Source: Site-B1 sp963827785 (lineage in GTDB: Bacteria; Bacteroidota; Bacteroidia; Flavobacteriales; Flavobacteriaceae). From it: 64,000 bases of DNA. A program made the position numbers and the translations under genes. The DNA lies in contig CAWHCT010000007.1 of the NCBI GenBank assembly GCA_963827785.1, positions 7,383-71,382 of the forward strand. The letters are read 5' to 3'. The notes below the pieces were generated by a model. It saw only the letters and a list, made by a program, of their open reading frames with translations, was not told the DNA's origin and ran no database searches. This document shows, one piece after another, positions 37,041 to 45,303 of this stretch (position 1 is its first letter; each line of letters opens with the position of its first letter).

Positions 37041-38192
37041 ATGATCACGAAAACTGGCAAATCATCAGAAATTAAACTCAATACAATTCCGGAAGCCATT
37101 GAAGCTATAAAAGCGGGAAAAATTATTATTGTTATTGATGATAAGAACAGGGAGAATGAAGGAGATTTTATTGCTGCGGCTGAAAAAGCAACACCGGAAA
37201 TGATCAACTTTATGGCTCAACATGGTCGGGGTCTTATTTGCGCTCCTTTGACAGAAGACAGATGCGAGGAACTGGAGCTCAATATGATGGTACAGAATAA
37301 CACGGTTATGCATCATACACAATTTACTGTATCTGTTGATTTGATTGGTCATGGCTGCTCTACCGGAATTTCTGTCCAGGATCGTGCTAAAACAATAAAA
37401 TCATTGGTTAGCGAGGAAACAAGACCATTTGATCTGGGACGTCCCGGACACATCTTTCCACTTAGAGCCAAAAATGGAGGTGTGTTGAGACGAACAGGTC
37501 ATACCGAAGCGGCGGTAGATATCGCTCGTTTGTCAGGATTTAAACCTGCAGGTATTCTGGTTGAGATATTGAATGAAGATGGTACCATGGCTCGATTGCC
37601 TCAATTGGTGAAAGTAGCAAAAAAGTTTGATCTTAAAATTATCTCTATTGAAGATCTGGTCGCTTTTAGAATGGAACATGATTCTCTGATCGAGAAACTT
37701 GAAGATTTTGAAATAGAAACACGATTTGGCAAATTTAGACTGAGAGCGTACAAGCAAACTACCAATAATCAGATACATATAGCATTAACCAGGGGAAACT
37801 GGAAATTAAATGATCCCGTTTTGACCAGAATCAATTCTACGCTTGTAAATAATGACATTTTAGGCACTTTAACCAATAATGCAGATAAGCAGTTAGACGA
37901 TATGTTCAAGGTCATTAATGATGAGGGAAAAGGAGCCATTATTTTTATAAATCAGGAAGCACAATCCATGAATCTTTTAAAACGATTACAAGAATTAAAA
38001 GACCTTCAGGAAAATGATAAAGTGGTCAAAGCTCCAGCTATTTCAATGGATATAAGAGACTTTGGTATTGGAGCCCAAATATTACATGATCTTAATATTA
38101 GGAAATTAAAACTGATATCAAACAGTGACCAGACCAAACGAGTTGGTATGATTGGTTATGGTCTTGAAATTGTTGAGTATGTTGGGTATTAA
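37041..38192 (+). CDS. ribB: RibBA: DHBP synthase with degenerate GTP cyclohydrolase II half
   Basis: The 383 residues have two parts. Residues 1-205 are 3,4-dihydroxy-2-butanone-4-phosphate synthase with DDKNRENEGDFIAAAE, APLTEDRCEEL and RTGHTEAAVDIARLSG, all intact. Residues about 207-383 align with GTP cyclohydrolase II (RFGKFRLRAY, RDFGIGAQILHDLNIRKLKL, GYGLEIVEYV). The three zinc cysteines (normally C-x10-C-x-C) are absent: the region reads TLVNNDILGTLTNNADKQLDD. The catalytic EGRGIG motif is replaced by QEAQSMN. The second half is therefore probably inactive in GTP hydrolysis and the organism needs another ribA. Confidence 0.9.
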   Translation: MITKTGKSSEIKLNTIPEAIEAIKAGKIIIVIDDKNRENEGDFIAAAEKATPEMINFMAQHGRGLICAPLTEDRCEELELNMMVQNNTVMHHTQFTVSVDLIGHGCSTGISVQDRAKTIKSLVSEETRPFDLGRPGHIFPLRAKNGGVLRRTGHTEAAVDIARLSGFKPAGILVEILNEDGTMARLPQLVKVAKKFDLKIISIEDLVAFRMEHDSLIEKLEDFEIETRFGKFRLRAYKQTTNNQIHIALTRGNWKLNDPVLTRINSTLVNNDILGTLTNNADKQLDDMFKVINDEGKGAIIFINQEAQSMNLLKRLQELKDLQENDKVVKAPAISMDIRDFGIGAQILHDLNIRKLKLISNSDQTKRVGMIGYGLEIVEYVGY

Positions 38193-38194
38193 AG

Positions 38195-39350
38195 TTATTT
38201 TTTAATAATTTTTAGAGTCTTCTTATCATTATTAGCACTTTTTAAATCAAGTATATAAATTCCTTGTCTTAAGTTTTGAAGATCAAATTCAAAATTACTC
38301 TGGTTCTGTTTTATTTCCAGTGTCTTGATTAATCTGCCATCCATTCCATATAAAAATCCATCGGTTGCATTTGTTATAGGCGATCTTAAATTTAAATGTA
38401 ATACATCGCTAACAGGATTAGGATAAACCTTCAAATTGGTACTGTCAAAAGAATTAGTACTTAAAGGTGCTGCCGGCGAATGATCTTTTTCCTGTTTAAA
38501 GTATCCTACCCATGGACCTGTACTATTGTCTTCAAAAATTAAAACATTATTATTATCGTTGGCATCATAATAGCTAAGTTCTCTATCAAAAGGTACCCAA
38601 TTTGCTCCATCCCATTCTTCAAATACGATCATATCGAGTAATCCATCGGTATAAGTATACACAGATCTATCCAAATCTCCGGTATCAAAATTTTCCGTAT
38701 CTACCTGCATAAGCAAGCCTCCATCATAAGTTGCGGTATCTTGCTCGTACGGTGAAAACCAAATCAGGTGGATAGCAGTATCATCCCAAAGACTATAAAG
38801 TGCTACAGTTGGATTGCCAGAAGTATAAGTTATATCAACCTTTTCAACATTCTCCCAACTACCAGGTGGTGTACGATTCCAAGTTTGATTGGTCTGTTTA
38901 ATGAGCATTGGCTCCATCATAATCATCAAATAACTCTCTTGTGAGTTTATAAATGTCATATGTAAAGGAATTATATATTTGTGAGGTTTCACTATTAAAT
39001 TATTTGTGGTAGTATTGTAGCGTATACTATTTGAGAAATTAATTGCCAACTACCTGGAGGTGTAGCGTCCCATACTGTAGTTCGTCTATCTCTATATCGT
39101 TATTTCCATTATAAGATTTAACGTTTTGATATATAACTTCCATACCAGGAATAGATAAAGTAACCAGTTTCGTTTCTTTATTACCTCCATTTGCATAAGT
39201 AAATTGCTGAGTTATGTCATGTTGCCAATCAGGTGGTACAGCAGTATCATCCCATGAATATATTCTTAGTTCATCAACTTGATAAACAGTTTGTGAAAAA
39301 TTATTAATAGATAAAAGGAAACATAAAACAATTAGTTGGATGGTTTTCAT
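38195..39350 (-). pseudogene. T9SS-sorted secreted repeat protein, reading frame broken in several places
   Basis: Two overlapping open frames belong to one gene. The first (39350 leftwards) has signal MKTIQLIVLCFLLSINNFSQ and repeat units such as WDDTAVPPDWQHDI. The second ends in a Por sorting tail (KVYPNPVSDVLHLNLRSPI ... LRQGIYILDLKSANND). Between about 39110 and 38870 other frames encode missing unit pieces (TTVWDATPPGSWQL, NSFTYDIYKLTREL). At least three frame changes are therefore needed to read it through. It could be a true pseudogene or an error-prone stretch of assembly. Repeats of the form W(D/N)xTxPGSW are shared by the pieces. Function unknown. Confidence 0.65.
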
Positions 39351-39595
39351 GATTTCAAAATTTAATAATTAAAATATAATAATTTATTGCTGTGTACCGA
39401 TCTAGAAATCAAATAAAGGTGAATTATGACCCTTATTTAGCAAATTATTTTGCCATAAATAGAAGAAAATTTAATTCATAGAAGAATTAAGGTATACCTA
39501 AAGTAATCAATTTATCTTAATTGTAAAAGACCTGGAAAAAATAAATTTTAAGAGTACAATTTGAGTTTTTTTAAAAATATCCTGAAATAGGAAAT

Positions 39596-40795
39596 CTATT
39601 TCTTTAATGCTTTATCAATACAAAAATACATTAAATTAGCCCTTTTTAGGACTTCTTCTTGAGTCCAGCCTAATTTTATCAAACAAGAGACATTTCTTCC
39701 AATGAAATGATCGGAGATTGGGAATTTTTTACCCTTAAGTTTAGATAATCCTTCCGTTACTTCTCTTGATAAACTATGGAGAGATTTCATTTCTTTAAGA
39801 TGTTGCCACTTTCTCACATAATGCCAGTTATTGTCATAATAATGAAAACATCCGTCGATGCCGTTCTCTTTAAAAGACTGCATGACTTTCTTGGCTGTTT
39901 CTATATCCGGCAAAAAGAAATTCAGGAATGCATAGCTTTCCTCTCCTCCTTCAGGAACTCTCCTAAACTCTAATTGAGAGATTTTAGAAAGTTTTTCTCT
40001 GATAATTGTATAGTTTTTCTTCTGTATCGAAATAAATTCGTCTAGTCTCTTTATTTGTGCAAGTCCAACCGCAGCATGTAACTCCGATATCCTGTAATTA
40101 TAACCTAAAAAAGGATGTTCTTCTGCTCCCCTATCTTTTCCAATATGGTCATGCCCATGATCTGAATAATGGTCTGCATTTTGAGCATATTTTGAATTAT
40201 TTGTAATAATTGCTCCGCCTTCCCCACAGGTTATCGTTTTGACATAATCAAAAGAAAAACACCCCATATCTCCTATAGTTCCTAATGCTTTTCCATTGTA
40301 AGTCCCTCCTATTGCCTGACAAGCATCTTCAATAAGAAGGAGTCCTTTTGCATTACAAATTTCCTTTAAAGTATTTAAATCAGCCATACTACCGCACATA
40401 TGCACAGGCATAACAGCTTTGGTTTTATTGCTTATAGCTTCTTCCACAGCCTTAGGTGAAAGCGTTAAGGTATCATCAATTTCAACTACAACGGGAACAG
40501 CGTCCAGAGCCAAGATTGACTCAAAAGTAGCCACAAAAGTAAAGGATGGTATGATCACTTCATCTCCCGCACCAATTCCAGCCGAAGACAAAGCAACGGT
40601 TAAAGCTGCAGTTCCGCTAGAGACCAACTGAGCATGCTTCACTTTCATATAATCCTGCAATTCTTTTTCGAGCTCCTTAGCTTTCCAGATTCCATTTCGC
40701 AAACCATCAAAACCATAACGCATCAAAACTCCTGTTTCCAGAACTTCATTTACTTCTTTTCTTTCGGAATCTCCAAATAATTCAAATCCAGGCAT
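39596..40795 (-). CDS. DegT/DnrJ/EryC1/StrS family sugar aminotransferase
   Basis: The protein has 399 residues. The family PLP region FDYVKTITCGEGGAIITNN carries the Schiff-base Lys. TLKEICNAKGLLLIEDACQAIGGTYNGKALGTIGDMGCFSFD and GYNYRISELHAAVGLAQIKRLDEFI are typical. These enzymes transaminate nucleotide-linked keto-sugars for surface polysaccharide or glycosylation. No sugar-nucleotide or glycosyltransferase gene is beside it, so the product sugar cannot be named. It begins 92 bases left of the terminator of the thioredoxin-fold gene. Confidence 0.93.
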   Translation of the reverse strand: MPGFELFGDSERKEVNEVLETGVLMRYGFDGLRNGIWKAKELEKELQDYMKVKHAQLVSSGTAALTVALSSAGIGAGDEVIIPSFTFVATFESILALDAVPVVVEIDDTLTLSPKAVEEAISNKTKAVMPVHMCGSMADLNTLKEICNAKGLLLIEDACQAIGGTYNGKALGTIGDMGCFSFDYVKTITCGEGGAIITNNSKYAQNADHYSDHGHDHIGKDRGAEEHPFLGYNYRISELHAAVGLAQIKRLDEFISIQKKNYTIIREKLSKISQLEFRRVPEGGEESYAFLNFFLPDIETAKKVMQSFKENGIDGCFHYYDNNWHYVRKWQHLKEMKSLHSLSREVTEGLSKLKGKKFPISDHFIGRNVSCLIKLGWTQEEVLKRANLMYFCIDKALKK

Positions 40796-40833
40796 AATAC
40801 TTATTTAATAAAATCAAAATTACAATTATTATA

Positions 40834-40866
40834 AATAAAAAAAGACGTCAATTTATAGTTGACGTC
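40834..40866 (-). terminator. Rho-independent terminator downstream of the thioredoxin-fold gene
   Basis: GACGTCAA and TTGACGTC make an 8-bp stem with a 7-base loop, followed on the minus strand by seven T. It is 21 bases past the stop at 40888. Confidence 0.85.
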
Positions 40867-40887
40867 CAGATCTATATTCTTTTATAT

Positions 40888-41349
40888 TTACTGATAATTT
40901 TCAATAACTGAATCTACAAAGGCAAAATGTCTTTCCGTTTCGCGCAAAAAAGTATAGCCTCCTAATTCTCCAATTACTTCGCCTTTTGAATTGAGTGCAA
41001 CAAGATTCGGATAGCCACCTTGTTTATTATATTTCCTTACGAGCACTAAATTCTTATCTTTTTGTTCTTTGGAAATAACATCTACTTTTCTAGGTATATC
41101 GACTAGTAATAGTACAAATTTTTCTGACTTTTCTTCAAACCTGGCGCTGCTAAAAAAATCCTCTTTTAACATTTTGCATGGCGGACACCAATCACTTCCT
41201 GTAAAATATACCAATACTGGTTTATGCTCTTTTTCTGAGAGTTCCAAAGCCTGATCAATATCCAAAAGCCAATTAAGGTTTGAAACTTCTTCCTGAGAAA
41301 AAGTAGTCACAGAAATTAAAAGAGCAATCAGAAGAACTACTTTTTTCAT
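40888..41349 (-). CDS. Secreted thioredoxin-fold protein
   Basis: The protein has 153 residues from the ATG at 41349 (MKKVVLLIALLISVTTFSQ, a signal peptide); longer in-frame starts give a less plausible leader. WCPPC at 54-58 is the active-site disulfide, in TGSDWCPPCKMLKEDFF, then the cis-Pro region GGYPNLVALNSKGEVIGELGGY. It is a periplasmic thiol-disulfide or peroxide-linked reductase, possibly re-reduced by DsbD. It has its own terminator. The substrate is unknown. Confidence 0.9.
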   Translation of the reverse strand: MKKVVLLIALLISVTTFSQEEVSNLNWLLDIDQALELSEKEHKPVLVYFTGSDWCPPCKMLKEDFFSSARFEEKSEKFVLLLVDIPRKVDVISKEQKDKNLVLVRKYNKQGGYPNLVALNSKGEVIGELGGYTFLRETERHFAFVDSVIENYQ

Positions 41350-41421
41350 GTTATCAAAATATTTTATTGAGATCAAAAATATACTATTTCCAAATAACAA
41401 TAATCCTGCCATAAACATTTG

Positions 41422-42052
41422 CTATAAGTGTATGATTGTTTCTGTCAGGTTCTTTCTGACCTTTTTTAATTCAGAAAACATATCGTCTTTTGCTCTGTAT
41501 CCTACCGGTAGTAACAAAACCGATTTAAGATTATACTTTTTAAGTTCGAGCAATTTATCTATTTTTTTAGGAATAAACCCTTCCATAGGGCAACAATCTA
41601 TTCCTTCTACTGCACAAGCCGTCATCAAATTCCCTAAGGCAATATAGGCCTGATTGACACACCAAATTTCTAATTCTTTCTTGGTTTTTGAACTTAATAA
41701 ACTCCTTTAATTCTTTTCTGTATTTGGATAAAATAACCTCTGGTGTTTTCCTTATCCTAACTACATTATCAAAATAAGCATCCACATCTGATTCATTTAC
41801 GTGATCCTGAATACATATTGCCAAAACATGGGAAGCTCCCTTAACCTGTTCCTGACCATAGCATAGATCAACCATTTTACTCTTAATGCTGTCATCACTG
41901 ATAACGATCATTTTCATGGTTTGCACACCATAAGATGTTGGGGTAAGATTAAAGGTTTGAATAAGAGTTTCCAGTTTTTCTTTTGACAGCTTTCTGCTAT
42001 TATCAAATTTCTTAGTGGCGTATCTCCAATTCAATCTTTCGATTAGATCCAT
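41422..42052 (-). CDS. NAD(P)H nitroreductase-family protein, frame broken in the middle
   Basis: The whole protein would have about 210 residues. The N-terminal frame gives MDLIERLNWRYATKKFDNSR and LTPTSYGVQTMKMIVISDD, the FMN-binding opening of the family. Past KELKEFIKFKNQERI (about 41690) the homology switches to the next frame (KKELEIWCVNQAYIALGNLMTACAVEGIDCCPMEGF ... VLLLPVGYRAKDD). A single one-base change near 41690-41705 rejoins the two halves. FMN-dependent nitroreductases reduce nitro or quinone compounds. Sequencing error is more likely than real loss because both halves keep every motif. Confidence 0.8.
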
Positions 42053-42175
42053 GTTCTTTTTTTCTTGCGAAAGTAATAATAATGTTTCATAAAAGTAATT
42101 GACTTATCTATTTAAAAATTAAGACAGATTTTTTTGAAAGAATTAAAAAAGGGTTCTATATTTGCAACCGCATTA

Positions 42176-42260
42176 GGAGAAATGGCAGAGTGGTCGAATG
42201 CGGCAGTCTTGAAAACTGTTGAGGGTCACACCTCCGGGGGTTCGAATCCCTCTTTCTCCG
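42176..42260 (+). tRNA. tRNA-Ser (anticodon UGA)
   Basis: The acceptor stem pairs GGAGAAA (42176-42182) with TTTCTCC (42253-42259) with discriminator G. The anticodon arm GCAGT / ACTGT encloses loop CTTGAAA with TGA at 42210-42212. The long variable arm gives the 85-base length expected for serine tRNA. CCA is not encoded. The 3' end serves as the integration site of the segment that follows. Confidence 0.95.
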
Positions 42261-42262
42261 CT
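42249..42262 (+). repeat. attL-like site: 14-bp direct repeat at the tRNA-Ser 3' end
   Basis: CCTCTTTCTCCGCT here is repeated exactly at 46717-46730. The copy covers the 3' acceptor strand of tRNA-Ser and two bases beyond, as for sites used by tyrosine integrases. Confidence 0.6.
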
Positions 42263-42294
42263 GAATTGATGTTTCAAAAGAAACATTAAAAATC

Positions 42295-42329
42295 AAAACC
42301 CTTTAAACATCAGTGTTTAAAGGGTTTTT
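42295..42329 (+). terminator. Strong terminator after tRNA-Ser
   Basis: A perfect 15-bp stem (AAAACCCTTTAAACA / TGTTTAAAGGGTTTT) with loop TCAG and a T run. It ends the tRNA transcript and shows that upstream in-frame codons of the next gene are not coding. Confidence 0.88.
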
Positions 42330-42381
42330 CATTTTTAGCTATTCGACAAAAAGCACATTAAAAGAATACAAAGTTGTTTTT

Positions 42382-42579
42382 ATGGTAATTCCTATTCTTA
42401 TTATCGTAGCAGCATTATTAATTCTTTTTATTAACACACCAACTTGGAGAGCAATTAGCATTACAACAATTGCTATGCTGATAATTATCTTATTAGTTGA
42501 CGGGACTGCACAATCGAGAATTGAAGCCTACCATAAAGAATTGAAATTGGTGGATATAGAAAATGAAATCAAAAAATAA
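42382..42579 (+). CDS. Small two-helix membrane protein
   Basis: The protein has 65 residues from the ATG at 42382 (MVIPILIIVAALLILFINTP). Two hydrophobic helices of about 18 residues are followed by a short charged tail (RIEAYHKELKLVDIENEIKK). The frame is open further upstream, but that part lies in the tRNA terminator hairpin. No family recognised. It is the first gene of the tRNA-linked segment and is followed directly by the first folded repeat. Confidence 0.5.
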   Translation: MVIPILIIVAALLILFINTPTWRAISITTIAMLIIILLVDGTAQSRIEAYHKELKLVDIENEIKK

Positions 42580-42582
42580 CTA

Positions 42583-42718
42583 CACACAACAATGTTTATA
42601 ATTAATTGCTTTGGTAAGTGCCTACTTGGAAAATTCCTTCGGAATTTTCTTGCGTTCGTTTTTGTTTACTAAATTAGTTGCTTAAACACGCAACTAACCA
42701 TACACAAAACCGTTGTGC
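42583..42718 (+). repeat. Folded repeat E1 (attC-like), about 136 bp
   Basis: The ends CACACAAC and GTTGTG are inverted, and TATAATTAATTGC near the left end can pair with GCAACTAACCATA near the right end (10 of 13). An inner perfect hairpin is GAAAATTCC-TTC-GGAATTTTC. A relative, E2, lies at 46477-46630 and shares the left half and the inner hairpin almost letter for letter. Size and layout resemble an integron recombination site, but the ends do not fit the classical RYYYAAC/GTTRRRY core. Confidence 0.6.
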
Positions 42719-42742
42719 TTCATTATGACTAACCAATAACCA

Positions 42743-42859
42743 ATGATAAAATTCTTTAGATTATCGAAACTCAATTTTGCAAAGCAAATTCAAAGGTCTA
42801 GTAGACCTTTGGTTGAGATAGCCGCTAGCGGAAAAAATAGAAACCAAAGATATGATTAA
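42743..42859 (+). CDS. Possible 38-residue leader ORF overlapping the DUF6090 start
   Basis: It starts MIKFFRLSKLNFAKQ, the same first six residues as the DUF6090 protein, and its stop (42857-42859) overlaps the DUF6090 start at 42852 by eight bases. The middle (RSSRPLVEIAASGK) is encoded by the hairpin and palindrome of the repeat. It may be a coupling leader peptide or simply the stump of an earlier tandem DUF6090 copy interrupted by a palindromic repeat. The second is more likely. Confidence 0.35.
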   Translation: MIKFFRLSKLNFAKQIQRSSRPLVEIAASGKNRNQRYD

Positions 42860-42925
42860 GTTCTTTAGACGAATTAGATACGACCTTATTGAGAAAAACA
42901 AAACTGGAAAGTATTTGAAGTATGC
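42743..42925 (+). repeat. 183-bp direct repeat, copy 1 (head of DUF6090 gene and its leader)
   Basis: This segment is repeated at 43580-43762 with two mismatches. It contains a 38-codon open frame (42743-42859), a perfect hairpin AAAGGTCTA-G-TAGACCTTT, the palindrome CCGCTAGCGG and the first codons of the DUF6090 gene. Confidence 0.9.
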
Positions 42926-43583
42926 CATAGGCGAGATTGTGCTTGTGGTTATTGGAATTTTAATAGCACTCTCAATAAATAATTGGAATGACGTTAAAAA
43001 GCAAAGAAAAAAAGAGGTAGTTTATTTAACTGAATTAAAAAAAGGTTTAGAAAATGACCTTAAAATTGAATTTATTCCAGCAATTCTTTTGTACAAAAAA
43101 AGAATCGAAAGGCACAAGAAGTTGAAATATTTCTATAATAATTCAGAAACCTATCCCAATGATTCATTAACTAAATATTTTCGCTCATGTTTAAGCAGTG
43201 AGTGGGATTTTGTTTTTAATACCGCAGCGTTTGAAAATATAAAATCTGCTGGAATTGATATTATTTCTAATGACTCCATACGCTCTAAAGTATCATTGCT
43301 TTACAGTCATAGTTATCCTAATATTAGAGCAATTAATCAGAATAGTATTAGGTACTTTGACCTACAAATTAGCCCTATTATTTTTGAAAACTTGAATTTA
43401 AATAGTAATGTTTTTACTCACAGTGAATTGGATTTCTTGAAGAATAGTATTCAAATTAGTAACAGATTGAGGAAACTTCGATGGAGCACATCATTTTTAC
43501 TACAAAAATTATTATTACCAAAACAACAAACTGTAGAATCACTAATTAATGATATCGATTTGGAGTTAAAGAGATTAGAATGA
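42852..43583 (+). CDS. DUF6090 family membrane protein
   Basis: The protein has 243 residues. The N-terminus MIKFFRRIRYDLIEKNKTGKYLKYAIGEIVLVVIGILIALSINNWND is diagnostic of the family: a basic cytosolic end, one membrane helix (about 25-43) ending INNWN, then a periplasmic helical domain of 190 residues. The family is common in Bacteroidetes, often in tandem, with no known function. Its stop overlaps the start of a second, decayed unit (ATGA). It lies in the tRNA-Ser-linked segment. Confidence 0.9.
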   Translation: MIKFFRRIRYDLIEKNKTGKYLKYAIGEIVLVVIGILIALSINNWNDVKKQRKKEVVYLTELKKGLENDLKIEFIPAILLYKKRIERHKKLKYFYNNSETYPNDSLTKYFRSCLSSEWDFVFNTAAFENIKSAGIDIISNDSIRSKVSLLYSHSYPNIRAINQNSIRYFDLQISPIIFENLNLNSNVFTHSELDFLKNSIQISNRLRKLRWSTSFLLQKLLLPKQQTVESLINDIDLELKRLE

Positions 43584-43762
43584 TAAAATTCTTTAGATTA
43601 TCGAAACTCAATTTTGCAAAGCAAAATCAAAGGTCTAGTAGACCTTTGGTTGAGATAGCCGCTAGCGGAAAAAATAGAAACCAAAGATATGATTAAGTTC
43701 TTTAGACGAATTAGATAAGACCTTATTGAGAAAAACAAAACTGGAAAGTATTTGAAGTATGC
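43580..43762 (+). repeat. 183-bp direct repeat, copy 2
   Basis: Identical to 42743-42925 but for two bases. One change (TAC to TAA) puts a stop into the second DUF6090 head. The hairpin and palindrome are unchanged. Confidence 0.9.
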
Positions 43763-43790
43763 GATTGGAGAAATTGTTTGGTTATTCTAA
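43689..43790 (+). pseudogene. Decayed DUF6090 head
   Basis: The frame reads MIKFFRRIR, a stop codon, then DLIEKNKTGKYLKYAIGEIV and ends in WLF-stop, so only the first 30 codons of a DUF6090 gene remain, with a nonsense codon at position 10 and a deletion inside the membrane helix. It is the remnant of a former second copy. The rest of the 304-base gap to the phosphatase gene shows nothing further. Confidence 0.8.
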
Positions 43791-43887
43791 CTCTTAAAAA
43801 AATATTTGTTAGTATAAATGAATTGACTGTTTAGTCAAACAAATAATTGATTAACAATTTTTTATAACACAAAAAATAACTGTTAAA

Positions 43888-45216
43888 ATGACGAAAAAAT
43901 ATTTAATTGTTGTACTGTTCTGTATGTGCTTTTTTATTCAAGCTCAAGAAACGACTCTAAAATCTGGACCTATGGTTGGTTATTCTACCATGAAAGAAGT
44001 TCTGCTTTGGGCACAGACAACTCAAGGAAGTAAGGTGCATTTTGTGTATTGGGACACCAATAATCCAAACCAAAAATATACTACCAATCCAATTATAACA
44101 GCAAACGATAATGGTTTTATAGCAAAAGCAATTGCCAATAAACTGGAACCTGGAATTAAATATAGCTATCAGCTTTATGTAAACGACACTTTGGTCGATA
44201 GGCCATATCAACTTCAATTTCAATCGCAACCAATTTGGAAATGGAGACACGATGCTCCAGATTACTCCTTTGCTATTGGTAGTTGTGCTTACATTAACGA
44301 AGCCAAATATGATAGACCTGGAAAACCTTATGGTAGTGAGTATCAAATATTCGAATCTATTCACAAGAGCAATCCCGATTTTATGGTTTGGTTAGGCGAT
44401 AATGTATATTTACGTGAAGCCGATTGGAACAGTAAAACAGGTGTTTTAAATAGATACAACCATACACGAGCTACTCCAGAAATGCAAGCTATGTTAGGTA
44501 ACATGCATCATTTTGGCATTTGGGATGACCATGATTATGGACCTAATAATTCTGATAGAAGTTACCATTTAAAAAAAGTGACTGAAGAAACTTTTAAGGA
44601 TTTTTTCCCAAGTCCAAATTATATTTTTGATGAAGGTATAACCAGTTATGTACAATGGATAGACTCAGACTTTTTCCTTTTGGATAATCGTTTTTGGCGA
44701 ACTCCAAATAACAGAACAGATATTGAACGCGAAATTTTAGGGGACAAACAATTGGAATGGCTTATTGATGGGTTAGTGAATAGTTTTGCGCCTTTTAAGT
44801 TTGTAGTGATGGGAGGACAATTTTTAAATCCAGCTAAGCATAGTGAAGCCTACTCTAAAATTGCACCTCAAGAAAAACAGAAATTAATTGCTGCTATTCA
44901 AGAATTAAAAATTGAAGGTGTTATCTTTTTAACTGGTGACATACACAGAACAGAATTAACCAAGGTAGATTTGCCAAACGGTTATCCTCTGTACGATTTA
45001 ACAGTATCTCCACTAACCTCAGGAGTATCAAAATTTACTGGAGAAGACAACACCAATCAAGTTGAAAATACTATAGTTAACAAGCAAAATTATGGCTTAC
45101 TCAAAGTTTATGGAACTAGAGATTCCAGAACTTTAGAAATTAATATTTTGGACAGTAATAACATTTTACAATGGCACAAAACAATTTCTGCTAAGGAGTT
45201 GACTTTTAAGGACTAA
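43888..45216 (+). CDS. PhoD-like alkaline phosphatase
   Basis: The protein has 442 residues with signal MTKKYLIVVLFCMCFFIQAQ. An N-terminal beta domain (GPMVGYSTMKEVLLWAQTTQ) precedes the metallophosphatase domain with SFAIGSCAYINE, MVWLGDNVYLREADW, FGIWDDHDYGPNN and FLTGDIHRTELTK, which supply the metal-binding Asp, Asn and His. It should release phosphate from organic esters outside the cytosol. It is an accessory gene here, placed between the decayed DUF6090 unit and the ATP-grasp cassette, with no phosphate transporter nearby. Confidence 0.92.
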   Translation: MTKKYLIVVLFCMCFFIQAQETTLKSGPMVGYSTMKEVLLWAQTTQGSKVHFVYWDTNNPNQKYTTNPIITANDNGFIAKAIANKLEPGIKYSYQLYVNDTLVDRPYQLQFQSQPIWKWRHDAPDYSFAIGSCAYINEAKYDRPGKPYGSEYQIFESIHKSNPDFMVWLGDNVYLREADWNSKTGVLNRYNHTRATPEMQAMLGNMHHFGIWDDHDYGPNNSDRSYHLKKVTEETFKDFFPSPNYIFDEGITSYVQWIDSDFFLLDNRFWRTPNNRTDIEREILGDKQLEWLIDGLVNSFAPFKFVVMGGQFLNPAKHSEAYSKIAPQEKQKLIAAIQELKIEGVIFLTGDIHRTELTKVDLPNGYPLYDLTVSPLTSGVSKFTGEDNTNQVENTIVNKQNYGLLKVYGTRDSRTLEINILDSNNILQWHKTISAKELTFKD

Positions 45217-45255
45217 ATATGCTTGACTTTGTAAGAAAAATAAGCTAATTTAGTT

Positions 45256-45275
45256 CAACACGGAGTTAGCGGCAA
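45256..45275 (+). repeat. Truncated folded-repeat end (E3) before the ATP-grasp gene
   Basis: CACGGAGTTAGCGG (45259-45272) is the inverted partner (12 of 14) of CCGCCAACACCGTG (46479-46492) directly after the ATP-grasp stop. The ATP-grasp gene is thus framed by inverted 14-mers, as a cassette would be. Confidence 0.5.
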
Positions 45276-45303
45276 TTTGGATAAAACCATATATAGACAT
45301 GAA

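Noticed and set aside
42313..42381. Extended N-terminus of the small membrane protein after tRNA-Ser
   Set aside because: These codons lie within and just after the tRNA terminator hairpin; the ATG at 42382 gives a clean membrane helix start.
42743..43790. The 183-bp repeats as a CRISPR array
   Set aside because: There are only two copies, 837 bases apart, and they contain coding sequence.
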